A stretch of 64,000 nucleotides of DNA from Nitrospirales bacterium (GTDB lineage: Bacteria > Nitrospirota > Nitrospiria > Nitrospirales > UBA8639): contig JAJEJG010000008.1 in assembly GCA_022828225.1 (NCBI GenBank), positions 116,050 through 180,049 of the forward strand. Reading direction: 5' to 3'. Positions within the stretch are counted from its first letter, which is position 1. Every line of letters begins with the position of its first letter. A program made the position numbers and the translations under genes. This document shows positions 28,558-38,926 of this stretch, piece after piece. Below the pieces are notes generated by a model. It was not told the DNA's origin and made no database searches. It saw nothing but the letters and a program-made list of their open reading frames with translations.

Positions 28558-30439
28558 GCCGCGTCTCCTGTTGCATCACCGTGTCGGATGATCTCGCCAG
28601 GGACACCCGTGGACGCTCGTCGTCATCGACCCCATATGACACATAGGCCTCGATCAGTTCTTTAGCCAACGGGGCTGCCGCAGACCCGCCGTGGCCCATG
28701 TGTTCGACCAACACGGCCACGGCGATACCGGGATGTTCGAATGGCGCATAGGCGACGAACCAGGCGTGGTCTCGAAATCGCTTCGGGGTCTCTTCTTGGG
28801 ATTTCGCACGCAATGAGACCACTTGTGCCGTCCCGGTTTTTCCGGCCAACGAGACCACCGACGACCGAGCTTCTCGCGCCGTTCCCTCGGTGACCACCGC
28901 CGCCAGCGCCGCTTGAATGACTTCCAGTTGATGGGCCGGTAACGTCAGGGGGACCGCTTGTGCCGGATTCCACTCATCAATCCATTCACCCCCTCGTCCC
29001 CGCACGCCGCGAAGGACGTGCGGTTGAAACACAATCCCGTTATTCCCGATCATGCCGATGACTTTCGCCATTTGCAGGGGCGTGACCGTGACGTAGCCTT
29101 GACCGATTGCGACGGAAATCGTTTCCCCCGGATACCATGGTTCCCCTTGCGTCCGTTGCTTCCACTCCGAGGACGGGATCAGGCCCGTTCTTTCGGCAGG
29201 AAGATCGATCCCCGTTCGTTCACCCAATCCGAACTGTTTCGCGTAGACCGCAATGGTGTCCACACCCATACGATCCCCTAAACGATAAAAGTAGACGTCA
29301 CACGATTGGGCAATCGCCTTCCGTAAATCGACGGCTCCATGACCATACTTTTTCCAGTCCCGAAACGTTCGTCGGCCGAATCGAAACCGCCCCCCACAAT
29401 GAAGCGTCTCGGTGGGTTTGATCTCATTGGTATCAAGAGCAGCCGTTGCCATGATGATTTTAAACGTGGAGCCCGGTGGATACTGACCCTGAATCGCTCG
29501 GTTCGTGAGAGGATGGCGCTCGTCCTGAAGAATGTCGTTCCATACATCGGCACGTAACCCACGGGACAAGGCATTGGGATCAAAACTCGGCCGACTCGCC
29601 AAGGCCAGGACGTCCCCCGTTTTCGGGTCCAAGGCCACAATCGCACCGGCTTCTTCTCCCAACAAGTCTTCAGCCAATTTCTGCAAACGAAAGTCAATCG
29701 TGAGATACACGTCATTTCCCACATGCGGCTTCTCCACGGAAATCATACGCTTCTCATGCCCCAACGCGTCGACTTCGATGAGTTTTCGTCCTACGTGCCC
29801 TCGCAACGTCCTCTCGTAGATCCGTTCCACGCCATACTGTCCTATGACGCTACCTGCGGGCAGCCCTTGAAACGCTCCACGCGTGAGCTGTTCCTCTGAA
29901 GCGACCCCCACGTACCCAAGCACGTGGGCGGCATAGGCCCCCTCAGGATTGTTCCGCTGAAATTCCGGACGAATCGCCACGCCGGGCAGATCCAACCGAT
30001 GTGATTCGACAATGGCCGCTTCCTTGAGACTGACGCCTTTTTTCAAACGAATCGGTGTTCCCCCGACGCGAGTTTCCATGGTCTTGGCCAACTCACTCCG
30101 GTCCAACGCCAACAACTCGACGAGCTTCCCGATCAGGGCTTCACGGTCCGGCACGTCACCGAGTTCCACGTACAAGTTGAAACTCGGGACGTTGTTCGCC
30201 AGCAAGATTCCGTTTCGGTCATAAATGAACCCGCGAACCGGATGTAACGCAACCGATCGGGTCCGGTTGTCATGAGAAAGATTTCGATAGTAGACCCCGT
30301 CACGAACTTGAAGCTGCCATAAGCGCACGACCAACAGCCCCACAATGATCAACACGACGACTCTGATGAGCAGCAATCGTCCCTGGATGTCTGCTAATCC
30401 GGTTGCTTGGAGACCGGGATCCGTTATCCCAGGCTTCAT
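28550..30439 (-). CDS. mrdA: Penicillin-binding protein 2 (elongation transpeptidase)
   Basis: A 629-residue class B PBP with an N-terminal membrane anchor (residues about 23-45), a dimerisation domain (VRGFIYDRNGILLANN) and a transpeptidase domain. The active-site motifs are GSTFK (SxxK), SCD (SxN position) and KTGTAQ (KTG). It cross-links peptidoglycan along the rod wall with RodA. Fourth gene of the mreBCD-mrdA-rodA set; mreD ends 36 bases upstream. Confidence 0.96.
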   Translation of the reverse strand: MKPGITDPGLQATGLADIQGRLLLIRVVVLIIVGLLVVRLWQLQVRDGVYYRNLSHDNRTRSVALHPVRGFIYDRNGILLANNVPSFNLYVELGDVPDREALIGKLVELLALDRSELAKTMETRVGGTPIRLKKGVSLKEAAIVESHRLDLPGVAIRPEFQRNNPEGAYAAHVLGYVGVASEEQLTRGAFQGLPAGSVIGQYGVERIYERTLRGHVGRKLIEVDALGHEKRMISVEKPHVGNDVYLTIDFRLQKLAEDLLGEEAGAIVALDPKTGDVLALASRPSFDPNALSRGLRADVWNDILQDERHPLTNRAIQGQYPPGSTFKIIMATAALDTNEIKPTETLHCGGRFRFGRRTFRDWKKYGHGAVDLRKAIAQSCDVYFYRLGDRMGVDTIAVYAKQFGLGERTGIDLPAERTGLIPSSEWKQRTQGEPWYPGETISVAIGQGYVTVTPLQMAKVIGMIGNNGIVFQPHVLRGVRGRGGEWIDEWNPAQAVPLTLPAHQLEVIQAALAAVVTEGTAREARSSVVSLAGKTGTAQVVSLRAKSQEETPKRFRDHAWFVAYAPFEHPGIAVAVLVEHMGHGGSAAAPLAKELIEAYVSYGVDDDERPRVSLARSSDTVMQQETRRD

Positions 30440-30475
30440 GGACGAACCTCACGCCGATTCATCACGGGACGTCCC

Positions 30476-30964
30476 TCACGGACCCGGCGCTTCGACCAGC
30501 CACCGGCCGAAGACCCAGTTGGCCATGATGGCCACCAGGCCATCCAAGACCGCTTGTGGCAATAAGATATAGGAAAATCCGTAAAGCATCTCTCCCCAAC
30601 CCATGCCCATCCGTGACCACAGCAAAAACACCATAGCGGAAAGACCTGAACATGCCATAACCGGCACAAAGGCGGCATGGGGCTGCCTATTGGACAAATT
30701 CCTGGCAAAGACGCCGGCCAGGAATCCTACCCCGGCTTTTGTGACCGTATGCAATCCAAACGGACCGGCGGAAAATAAATCCTGGAGAAAGCCTAGGCCG
30801 AACCCCACGATCAGGCCGGAAACCGGTCCGGTCCGAAAACCAATCAAACAGGCGATGACGAGACAGAAATCCGGTCGAATCCCGATAGGATTGAAAGACG
30901 ATAACACGGTGGCCTGAAGGGAAAAAAGGGACAGCGTCAACAGCGTATACGCACTAATCTTCAT
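30476..30964 (-). CDS. mreD: Rod shape-determining protein MreD
   Basis: A 162-residue protein with about five membrane segments and the family pattern: RPDFCLVIACLIGFRTGPVSGLIVGFGLGFLQDL is present in split form across residues 28-62, then the central FGLHTVTKAGVGFLAG. It connects MreC to the membrane elongation machinery. It overlaps mreC by 4 bases (ATGA). Confidence 0.9.
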   Translation of the reverse strand: MKISAYTLLTLSLFSLQATVLSSFNPIGIRPDFCLVIACLIGFRTGPVSGLIVGFGLGFLQDLFSAGPFGLHTVTKAGVGFLAGVFARNLSNRQPHAAFVPVMACSGLSAMVFLLWSRMGMGWGEMLYGFSYILLPQAVLDGLVAIMANWVFGRWLVEAPGP

Positions 30965-31863
30965 GGAGTCGGGTTCTGTCGTCCTGGAGGCATCAACGCG
31001 TGATCGAGAGACAGCATGGCTTCCGGTGACCGGGGAGACACGACGATCAGCACTTCGTCCAAGTATCGAAACTTTACCGCCGGCACGATTTCGGCGGTGC
31101 GGAACAAACTGTCTTCACTTTCTTCAACGCGGGCGATTTCTCCTATCAACACCCCGCGGGGAAATCCCCCCGTCAAGCCTGACGTGACCACAGTATCTCC
31201 AGTTTTGACGGAGGAAAGCGGGGGAAGATATTTCATAAGGACCAACTCTTGCGATGTCCCCTGGACCATACCCTCATCTCGCGTCCGTTGAACCATACCC
31301 GTGATGGCCACATTCGGATCGATCGTCAACAAAACAATGCTCGTGGACGCCGAGGTTCTGACGATACGCCCCACCACCCCGGCCGGCGTCATGACGCCCA
31401 TCTGTTCCTCAATGCCGTCCTCTTCACCTTTATTCAGAATCACGCCTTGATACCAATTCGACACGCTTCGACCGATGACCCGTGCCGCCACCGTCCGGAC
31501 GGATGTCTCCTTCTGAAATTCCAACATGGTGGCTAACCGTTCCGCCATGTGTGCCTGTTCACGCAATCGATTCACCTCTCCCCTGAGTTGCTGGACTGTT
31601 TCCCGAAGCTCATGGTTTTGTTGGGAAAGACCCTGGAGAGCAATATACTGCATCCACCATTCACGCAGAGTCCGGTCCAATGTGGCCATGCCCCTCACGG
31701 GAATGGCGACGAGATCGGCAAGAGGTCCGCCGACCGTGTGGAAGAGAAATTGAGATTGCTGGGGCAAGAGGGCAAACACGACAAAGGCGATGGCCAAGAC
31801 GGCCACGCCAACCCGCTTCACGCCGGAACCCCAAAACACCCCAGGCCGAAACCGGCCACGCAT
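30961..31863 (-). CDS. mreC: Rod shape-determining protein MreC
   Basis: A 300-residue bitopic protein. One membrane span (about residues 15-35) is followed by a coiled coil (HELRETVQQLRGEVNRLREQ) and two beta-rich domains with VIGRSVSNWYQGVILNKGEEDG-type and GLTGGFPRGVLIGEI motifs. It organises the elongation complex in the periplasm and activates PBP2. The gene sits 14 bases after mreB. Confidence 0.95.
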   Translation of the reverse strand: MRGRFRPGVFWGSGVKRVGVAVLAIAFVVFALLPQQSQFLFHTVGGPLADLVAIPVRGMATLDRTLREWWMQYIALQGLSQQNHELRETVQQLRGEVNRLREQAHMAERLATMLEFQKETSVRTVAARVIGRSVSNWYQGVILNKGEEDGIEEQMGVMTPAGVVGRIVRTSASTSIVLLTIDPNVAITGMVQRTRDEGMVQGTSQELVLMKYLPPLSSVKTGDTVVTSGLTGGFPRGVLIGEIARVEESEDSLFRTAEIVPAVKFRYLDEVLIVVSPRSPEAMLSLDHALMPPGRQNPTP

Positions 31864-31877
31864 AAGAAGTTGTTCCT

Positions 31878-33442
<1,565 letters not shown>

Positions 33443-35179
33443 ATGAATACAAACGACTCCGACCGTCGCACGGGCGTCCGCTACCAGCCCGACGAAACGC
33501 CGCCGATGGCACTGGCTTTCGGGTTGGGGCTGCAACTCGCCATTCTCAGCGTCGCCGCCACGGTGTTGGTGCCGGCCATCATCATCCGGGCTGCCGGCGG
33601 ATCTGATGCCTATCTGTCATGGGCGGTGTTCGCCGCGGTCGCGGTCTGCGGCGCGACCACGATACTGCAGGCAGTTCGGTTCGGCCAGATCGGCTCGGGG
33701 TACGTGCTCTTGATGAGCATCTCCGGAGCCTCCATTGCGATCAGTATCACCGCACTGGCCAAAGGAGGGCCGGCGATGCTGGCAACTTTGGTTGTCATCT
33801 CCTCGCTCGTCCCGCTTGCGCTGTCCGCACGGCTCTGGCTGCTCCGGCGCATCCTCACACCGACTGTCACGGGAACCGTGATCATGCTGATCCCGGTTAC
33901 GGTGATTCCTCACGTCTTCGGCATGCTGAAGGACGTACCGGATGGAGTTCCGGCCGTGGCCGCGCCGCTCAGTGCGCTCGTGACCCTGCTCGTCATCGCC
34001 GGGAGCGTGTTGAAGGGAACGGGGACATGGCGTCTCTGGGCGCCGGTGATCGGCGTCGTTGCCGGTTCGGCAATCGGCGGGATCTTCGGCCTGTACGACG
34101 TACACCGCATCGCCGAGGCTTCGTGGCTCGGTCTTCCACCGGGCACATGGCCGGGCTTTGATCTCGACTTCGCGCCGGTGTTCTGGACGCTGCTACCGGC
34201 GTTTGTCCTCGTGGCCCTGATCGACACCATGCAAACGATCAGCGCGTCGATCGCGATTCAGCACGTCTCCTGGCGCCACCCGCGTGCGGTGGATTTCCGG
34301 GCGGTGCAGGGCGCGGTGGCCGCCGCCGGAGTCGCCAAACTGTTGTCCGGCGTCTCGGGCACGGTGCCCAACACGACCTACTCGACAACCGTCTCCATGA
34401 CCGAATTGACCGGGGTCGGTGCCCGAAGCGTGGGTATCGCCCTCGGGACGGTCCTCATCATGCTGGCTTTTCTTCCCAAGGCACTCGCCGTAATCCTGGC
34501 GATACCCAGCCCGGTGGTTGCAGCCTATCTCGCCGTCTTTCTTGCCATGCTGTTCGTGATCGGCATGAACATGGTCATCCAGGACGGGATTGACTATCGC
34601 AAGGGGCTGGTCTGTGGCGTCGGGTTCTGGGTGGGTGTCGGATTCCAAAACGGCATGATCTTCCCCGAATTCGTTGCAGAACTCGCAGGGGGTCTTCTGC
34701 AGAACGGGATGACGGCCGGCGGATTCGTCGCCATCTTCATGACCCTTCTCACGGATCTGACGACGCCCCGTCAGAGAATGGAGACAGCGTTAAACGTTTC
34801 GGCCCTCCCCAAGATCAGGGAATTTCTCCTCGGATTCGCATCCCAAAGCGGTTGGGATGCGCAGATGGCAAACCGGCTCGACGCCGCCAGCGAAGAGACG
34901 CTGCTGACGCTCATCGAACGACAAGGTGCCCGAGCGGAAAAGGACCGGCAGCGTCTGCTGCTGGTTGCCTGCAAGGAAGACGGCGGGGCCATCCTTGAGT
35001 TTGTGGCCTCGACCGGAGAAGAAAACCTGCAGGACCGGATCGCGCTGCTTGGCGCACAGACCGACGAAACCCTGGTCGAACAGGAAGTTTCACTCCGGCT
35101 GCTGCGGCACCTTGCGTCCTCGATTCGCCACCAGCAATATCATGGCACGGACATCGTGACCATCCGCGTGGACGCGTAA
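33443..35179 (+). CDS. NCS2 nucleobase-type permease with degenerate GHKL-kinase-like C-terminal tail
   Basis: A 578-residue protein. Residues about 20-435 form a multi-span transporter of the uracil/xanthine permease type, with SGVSGTVPNTTYSTTVS, ELTGVGARSVGIALG and the IPSPVVAAYLAVFLAMLFVIG region. The last 130 residues are soluble and read like an RsbW-type ATPase fold (LDAASEETLLTLIE where the N box should be, and a final beta region RLLRHLASSIRH), but no Asn of the N box or DxGxG box is visible, so it is probably catalytically dead. The ATG at 33443 is chosen over 33308, whose extra 45 residues are non-protein-like. Neighbours suggest a transceptor feeding the partner-switch genes that follow. 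Confidence 0.8.
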   Translation: MNTNDSDRRTGVRYQPDETPPMALAFGLGLQLAILSVAATVLVPAIIIRAAGGSDAYLSWAVFAAVAVCGATTILQAVRFGQIGSGYVLLMSISGASIAISITALAKGGPAMLATLVVISSLVPLALSARLWLLRRILTPTVTGTVIMLIPVTVIPHVFGMLKDVPDGVPAVAAPLSALVTLLVIAGSVLKGTGTWRLWAPVIGVVAGSAIGGIFGLYDVHRIAEASWLGLPPGTWPGFDLDFAPVFWTLLPAFVLVALIDTMQTISASIAIQHVSWRHPRAVDFRAVQGAVAAAGVAKLLSGVSGTVPNTTYSTTVSMTELTGVGARSVGIALGTVLIMLAFLPKALAVILAIPSPVVAAYLAVFLAMLFVIGMNMVIQDGIDYRKGLVCGVGFWVGVGFQNGMIFPEFVAELAGGLLQNGMTAGGFVAIFMTLLTDLTTPRQRMETALNVSALPKIREFLLGFASQSGWDAQMANRLDAASEETLLTLIERQGARAEKDRQRLLLVACKEDGGAILEFVASTGEENLQDRIALLGAQTDETLVEQEVSLRLLRHLASSIRHQQYHGTDIVTIRVDA

Positions 35180-35287
35180 AGATCAATCGGCTACCGCCGC
35201 ACGTACATGGGCTTCCGGGACAAATCGTTTGCCCGTCGTGGTGGGGAACAAGGATCATTGGCCGCTACAACGGCCTTGCCGGATACC

Positions 35288-35707
35288 TCAGGGTGCCTTG
35301 CCGATTTTGCATCGCAAGATCACGCGGTTACGCTCGCCAATCCGCTCGTACGCGTATTCATCCGAAAACTTTTTCGTCAGAAAGATGCCCAGCCCGCCGA
35401 TAGGCCGGTCCTCCAAGGCCGATGCGGTATCGGCTTCCGGCGCCTCCGTAAACGGATCGAACGCGGGTCCGTTATCTTCAACCTGAGCGACGACAAACGC
35501 GTCTTCCACCGACAGACATAACTCCAGTTCCGGCCCGGACACCGAGGGCAGGGAGTAGTTGACACTGTTGGTGATGAGTTCTTCGAGCATCAGATTGAGG
35601 CGATTTTGCACACCCAAGTCCAACTCGTGGGCACCGGCAAATTCCTCAAGTGACTGTTCCAGCTCCGCTATCGAGGACAAGTCCGGGGTAAGGGAAATCC
35701 GTTTCAT
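35288..35707 (-). CDS. RsbW-type anti-sigma factor serine kinase
   Basis: A 139-residue GHKL ATPase. N box LNLMLEELITNSVNY (Glu43, Asn47), G1 VEDNGPAFDP and G2 GGLGIFLTKKFSDE are all intact, so ATP binding is expected. RsbW-like kinases phosphorylate a STAS antagonist and otherwise hold a sigma factor or other target. It converges on the permease and is divergent from the STAS gene, 456 bases away. No sigma factor gene is in the window, so its target is elsewhere or is not a sigma factor. Confidence 0.88.
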   Translation of the reverse strand: MKRISLTPDLSSIAELEQSLEEFAGAHELDLGVQNRLNLMLEELITNSVNYSLPSVSGPELELCLSVEDAFVVAQVEDNGPAFDPFTEAPEADTASALEDRPIGGLGIFLTKKFSDEYAYERIGERNRVILRCKIGKAP

Positions 35708-36163
35708 TGCATTCCTGATCTGAACGAATCAGACGCACCTCGTCTGAGTGAACTGAGTGAGTATAGCATGAACGGTGTATCAGTATCGTATTTTTGTGGC
35801 CCTGAATCAACCGGCCGATTCGAAAAGGTGAAAGACAAACGCAACAGGACTCAGCCGCACGGCAACCCTTCAGCCCCCACGTTGGTCTTGGCATACGAAC
35901 TCCAATAGAGTACCATCAGCCATCACTCACGGCCGACGAGCCGATTATACATATCGCCACGCAGTGGTCCGGTCTCCTGCATGGCTATTGAAGTAAACTT
36001 GTATGAATGCTATGTTAGTTGTTTATTTCTGCGTTTTTGCATTTTCGGAACTTTAGACCGATGTTTCCATTTTCATGGAACGTGATACGTACGCGTTGAT
36101 GAAAGAGGGATAAAATTCGCTTAATCATGACGTTTGAGTGTGACCTATTTGGAGGCAAAACTA
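35708..36163. other. Divergent regulatory gap between kinase and STAS genes
   Basis: The 456 bases are AT-richer than their surroundings, especially 35990-36130, and carry no supportable gene. They should hold promoters for the anti-sigma kinase (leftward) and the STAS-phosphatase operon (rightward). A GGAGG site at 36151-36155 sits 8 bases before the STAS start. I could not assign a sigma class to the promoters. Confidence 0.5.
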
Positions 36164-36514
36164 ATGGAGGACAAAGCCAAGCTTTCCGTGGAAGCCGAAC
36201 ATGGCGACAAGGCCACGGTCCTTATTGTGACGGGACGAGTGGATGGTTCCAGTGTGGGTATTCTGGAGAGTGCCGTCCAGGAGCAGATCAATGCCGGGAA
36301 TAAAACCCTGGTCTTTGATTTTACAGATCTGAGTTACATCAGCAGTGCCGGTTTACGGGCATTGCTCATCGCCGCCCGTCTGACCCAAAAAGAAGGGGGC
36401 AGGGCGCTGTTTTGCGCCCTTGCCGAGCACATCGCTGAAATCTTCGAGATCAGCGGGTTCAATGAGATTCTGGACATACGCACCACCAGGACCGATGCCC
36501 TTGGAGCAGTCTGA
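36164..36514 (+). CDS. STAS-domain anti-sigma factor antagonist (RsbV-like)
   Basis: A 116-residue single STAS domain: VTGRVDGSSVGILESAVQEQ, LVFDFTDLSYISSAGLRALL and a C-terminal AEIFEISGFNEIL. Ser60/Ser61 in YISSAG is the position phosphorylated by RsbW-type kinases. When dephosphorylated it should capture the kinase. The ATG at 36164 is fixed by an upstream GGAGG. First gene of a STAS, REC-PP2C, binding protein, histidine kinase operon. Confidence 0.92.
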   Translation: MEDKAKLSVEAEHGDKATVLIVTGRVDGSSVGILESAVQEQINAGNKTLVFDFTDLSYISSAGLRALLIAARLTQKEGGRALFCALAEHIAEIFEISGFNEILDIRTTRTDALGAV

Positions 36515-36575
36515 GCAAGGGCTCGTACTGGCATGGCAGTTCAACCATTAAGAACACCGGCGGGAGAGTCAGGGG

Positions 36576-37748
36576 ATGGGTAAATCACCAACTCAGGTGC
36601 TGGTCGTCGATGACGAAGAAGATCTTGAGTTGCTGGTGCGTCAGAAGTTCCGCCGCCGGATCCGCGACGGGGACCTGAAGTTTCTTTTTGCCCACAACGG
36701 CAAAGAGGCGCTTGAGGTGCTGGAAGAGCACCCTGATGTCTACCTGGTCCTCTCCGATATCAACATGCCGGTGATGGACGGGCTGACCCTGCTGAGTCAG
36801 CTTGCCGATGGCGAGCAGGATATCCAAGCGGTCATCGTGTCCGCCTATGGTGACATGAAAAACATTCGCACGGCCATGAACCGCGGGGCGTTCGACTTTT
36901 TGACAAAGCCGATTGATTTCAACGACCTTGAAGCGACCATCGAAAAAGGCCTCAAGCACGTTCAGGCTCTGCAAAGCGCCCTGGAAACCAGGGATCGGCT
37001 GGTTGCCGTCAAGCAGGAGCTTGACATGGCCCGAGACGTGCAGATGTCGCTCCAGCCAAAGGAGATCCCGGACAGCGAGACCCACGACATTAAAGCGGTG
37101 ATCCTCCCGGCACGAGAGGTCGGTGGGGACCTGTACGATTTCTTTCACATTGACGAATCACGCATCGCACTGGTGATTGCGGACGTGTCCGGCAAAGGAG
37201 TGCCGGCCGCGTTGTTCACGACCGTGACCCGTGCGCTCCTGCGAGTGACCTCCTCAAAGGACTATTCCACACCGGCAGAATGTCTGACGAGGGTCAATGA
37301 ACTGCTTTGCGAGAGCAATCCTTCCTGCATCTTCATTACGCTGTTTTTCGGGGTGCTCGACCTGCGGAACGGCGAACTGCACTATTCCAACGCCGGTCAC
37401 AATCCCCCCAGACTGCTGCTGGCCGATTCCCAAGTCGAGATCGTGCCCAAAACCAAGAACATCGTACTGGGGATACAACCTGGCCACACGTATAACAATG
37501 ATCAAATCCAGCTTAAGCCGGGTGATACCCTGTTCCTGTACACCGACGGGATCACGGAAGCGGAAAACCTCCAGGATGAAGAATTCACTGAATCGCGTCT
37601 CGACGAAAAACTGACCGGACTTGCCGGGGCAAGTGCGGAACGGGTCGCCACGGAGATCGTGGACGCCGTGCAGGAATTTGTCGGAGATGCCCCGCAATCA
37701 GACGACATCACGTGTGTGGTGGCACGTTTTCGGCCGGGTCCCTCCTAG
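36576..37748 (+). CDS. Response regulator with SpoIIE-type PP2C phosphatase output
   Basis: A 390-residue protein. The receiver domain (1-125) has VVDDEEDLE, phospho-acceptor Asp61 in LSDINMP and Lys111 in LTKPIDF. A coiled linker (about 128-165) leads to a PP2C/SpoIIE phosphatase with EVGGDLYDF, ADVSGKGVPAALF, YTDGITEAEN and QSDDITCVV, i.e. all metal-binding acids. Phosphorylation of Asp61 presumably controls dephosphorylation of the STAS protein encoded 61 bases upstream, as in RsbU/RsbP and HsbR-type switches. The histidine kinase two genes on is the obvious donor. Confidence 0.93.
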   Translation: MGKSPTQVLVVDDEEDLELLVRQKFRRRIRDGDLKFLFAHNGKEALEVLEEHPDVYLVLSDINMPVMDGLTLLSQLADGEQDIQAVIVSAYGDMKNIRTAMNRGAFDFLTKPIDFNDLEATIEKGLKHVQALQSALETRDRLVAVKQELDMARDVQMSLQPKEIPDSETHDIKAVILPAREVGGDLYDFFHIDESRIALVIADVSGKGVPAALFTTVTRALLRVTSSKDYSTPAECLTRVNELLCESNPSCIFITLFFGVLDLRNGELHYSNAGHNPPRLLLADSQVEIVPKTKNIVLGIQPGHTYNNDQIQLKPGDTLFLYTDGITEAENLQDEEFTESRLDEKLTGLAGASAERVATEIVDAVQEFVGDAPQSDDITCVVARFRPGPS

Positions 37749-37771
37749 CGAGACATGACCCTACTCTACCC

Positions 37772-38926
37772 ATGACGATACGGATGATCCTGATCCTGTT
37801 GCTGGTTCTGGTCACGCCGTTGCCGGCCCGGGCGGAGTCCGATCAACAAACGATCGTTTTCGGTCAATCCGCAGCGCTCACCGGCCCGGCGCGCGCACTG
37901 GGCATCGGCATGCGCCTCGGGCTCCACGCGTCATTTTCCGAAGTAAATCGTAAGGGTGGCGTCCACGGTCGTCTGCTCCACCTCGAATCTCTGGACGACA
38001 GATACGAACCCGAAGCGGCGATTGCCAACACCCGAACCCTGATTGAACAAAACAAGGTTTTTGCCCTGATCGGTGCCGTCGGTACGCCAACGTCGAAATC
38101 GGCCCAACCAGTCGCCACTGAGGCGGGAGTACCCTATATTGCTCCATTCACCGGTGCTGAATTCCTTCGGGATGCAAAGAAGCGTCCCAACGTGGTGAAC
38201 GTGCGGGCGTCCTACTATCAGGAAACCGAGGAAATGGTCGTCCGGCTTCACGAAGATCTGGGCATAGACCGGATCAGTATTTTCTATCAAAATGATTCCT
38301 TCGGGCAGGCCGGGCTCAACGGGTTGCGCCGTGCCGTCAATCGCCATGGCTTGCGCTTGATTGAAGAGGTCTACTATACCCGCAATACCGAGGCCGTGAA
38401 AATCGCCCTACTGGATTTGCGCCAGGCCAACGCCGAGGCCGTCGTCATCGTCGGTGCTTATAAACCTGCGGCGACAATGATCCGGTGGGCGAGACGGCTG
38501 AACTTCAATCCCTATTTCATCAACATCTCATTCATCGGGAGTGCCGCCTTGGCGAAAGCCTTGGGGCCGGACGGGACCGGCGTGTACGTGACCCAAGTGG
38601 TGCCTTTCCCGAGGGATACGACCCTGCCGATCGTCGCGCAATACCAGAAGGCGCTGAAAGAAATTGACGCGAACAGCAAACCGAGTTTTGTCTCGCTGGA
38701 AGGCTACTTGGCAGGCCGTATTGCGATTGAGGGTCTTCGGCTGGCCGGACCGTCTCCGACCAGAGAAAGCTTTCTGCATGCGCTGACGCAGGCGGGAGAC
38801 ATCGATTTGGGCGGGTTCCATTTACGCTACGGCGTCGATGACAATCAGGGGTCGGATCGCGTGTACCTGACTCGCATCGATAAGAGAGGGCGCTTCCAGT
38901 CGGTCAACAAGATGTCGGCACCATGA
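37772..38926 (+). CDS. Periplasmic ligand-binding protein, Leu/Ile/Val-type (Peripla_BP_6)
   Basis: A 384-residue protein with a signal peptide (MILILLLVLVTPLPARAES) and a type I periplasmic-binding fold: IVFGQSAALTGPARALGIGM, FALIGAVGTPTSKSAQPVA and ISIFYQNDSFGQAGLNGLRRA. No permease or ATPase of an ABC transporter is in the window, and the gene overlaps the histidine kinase start by 4 bases (ATGA). I infer a sensory role: ligand-bound protein docks on the kinase. The ligand may be an amino acid, amide or similar small molecule; sequence alone does not say. The start at 37772 is chosen because the signal peptide follows directly. Confidence 0.88.
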   Translation: MTIRMILILLLVLVTPLPARAESDQQTIVFGQSAALTGPARALGIGMRLGLHASFSEVNRKGGVHGRLLHLESLDDRYEPEAAIANTRTLIEQNKVFALIGAVGTPTSKSAQPVATEAGVPYIAPFTGAEFLRDAKKRPNVVNVRASYYQETEEMVVRLHEDLGIDRISIFYQNDSFGQAGLNGLRRAVNRHGLRLIEEVYYTRNTEAVKIALLDLRQANAEAVVIVGAYKPAATMIRWARRLNFNPYFINISFIGSAALAKALGPDGTGVYVTQVVPFPRDTTLPIVAQYQKALKEIDANSKPSFVSLEGYLAGRIAIEGLRLAGPSPTRESFLHALTQAGDIDLGGFHLRYGVDDNQGSDRVYLTRIDKRGRFQSVNKMSAP

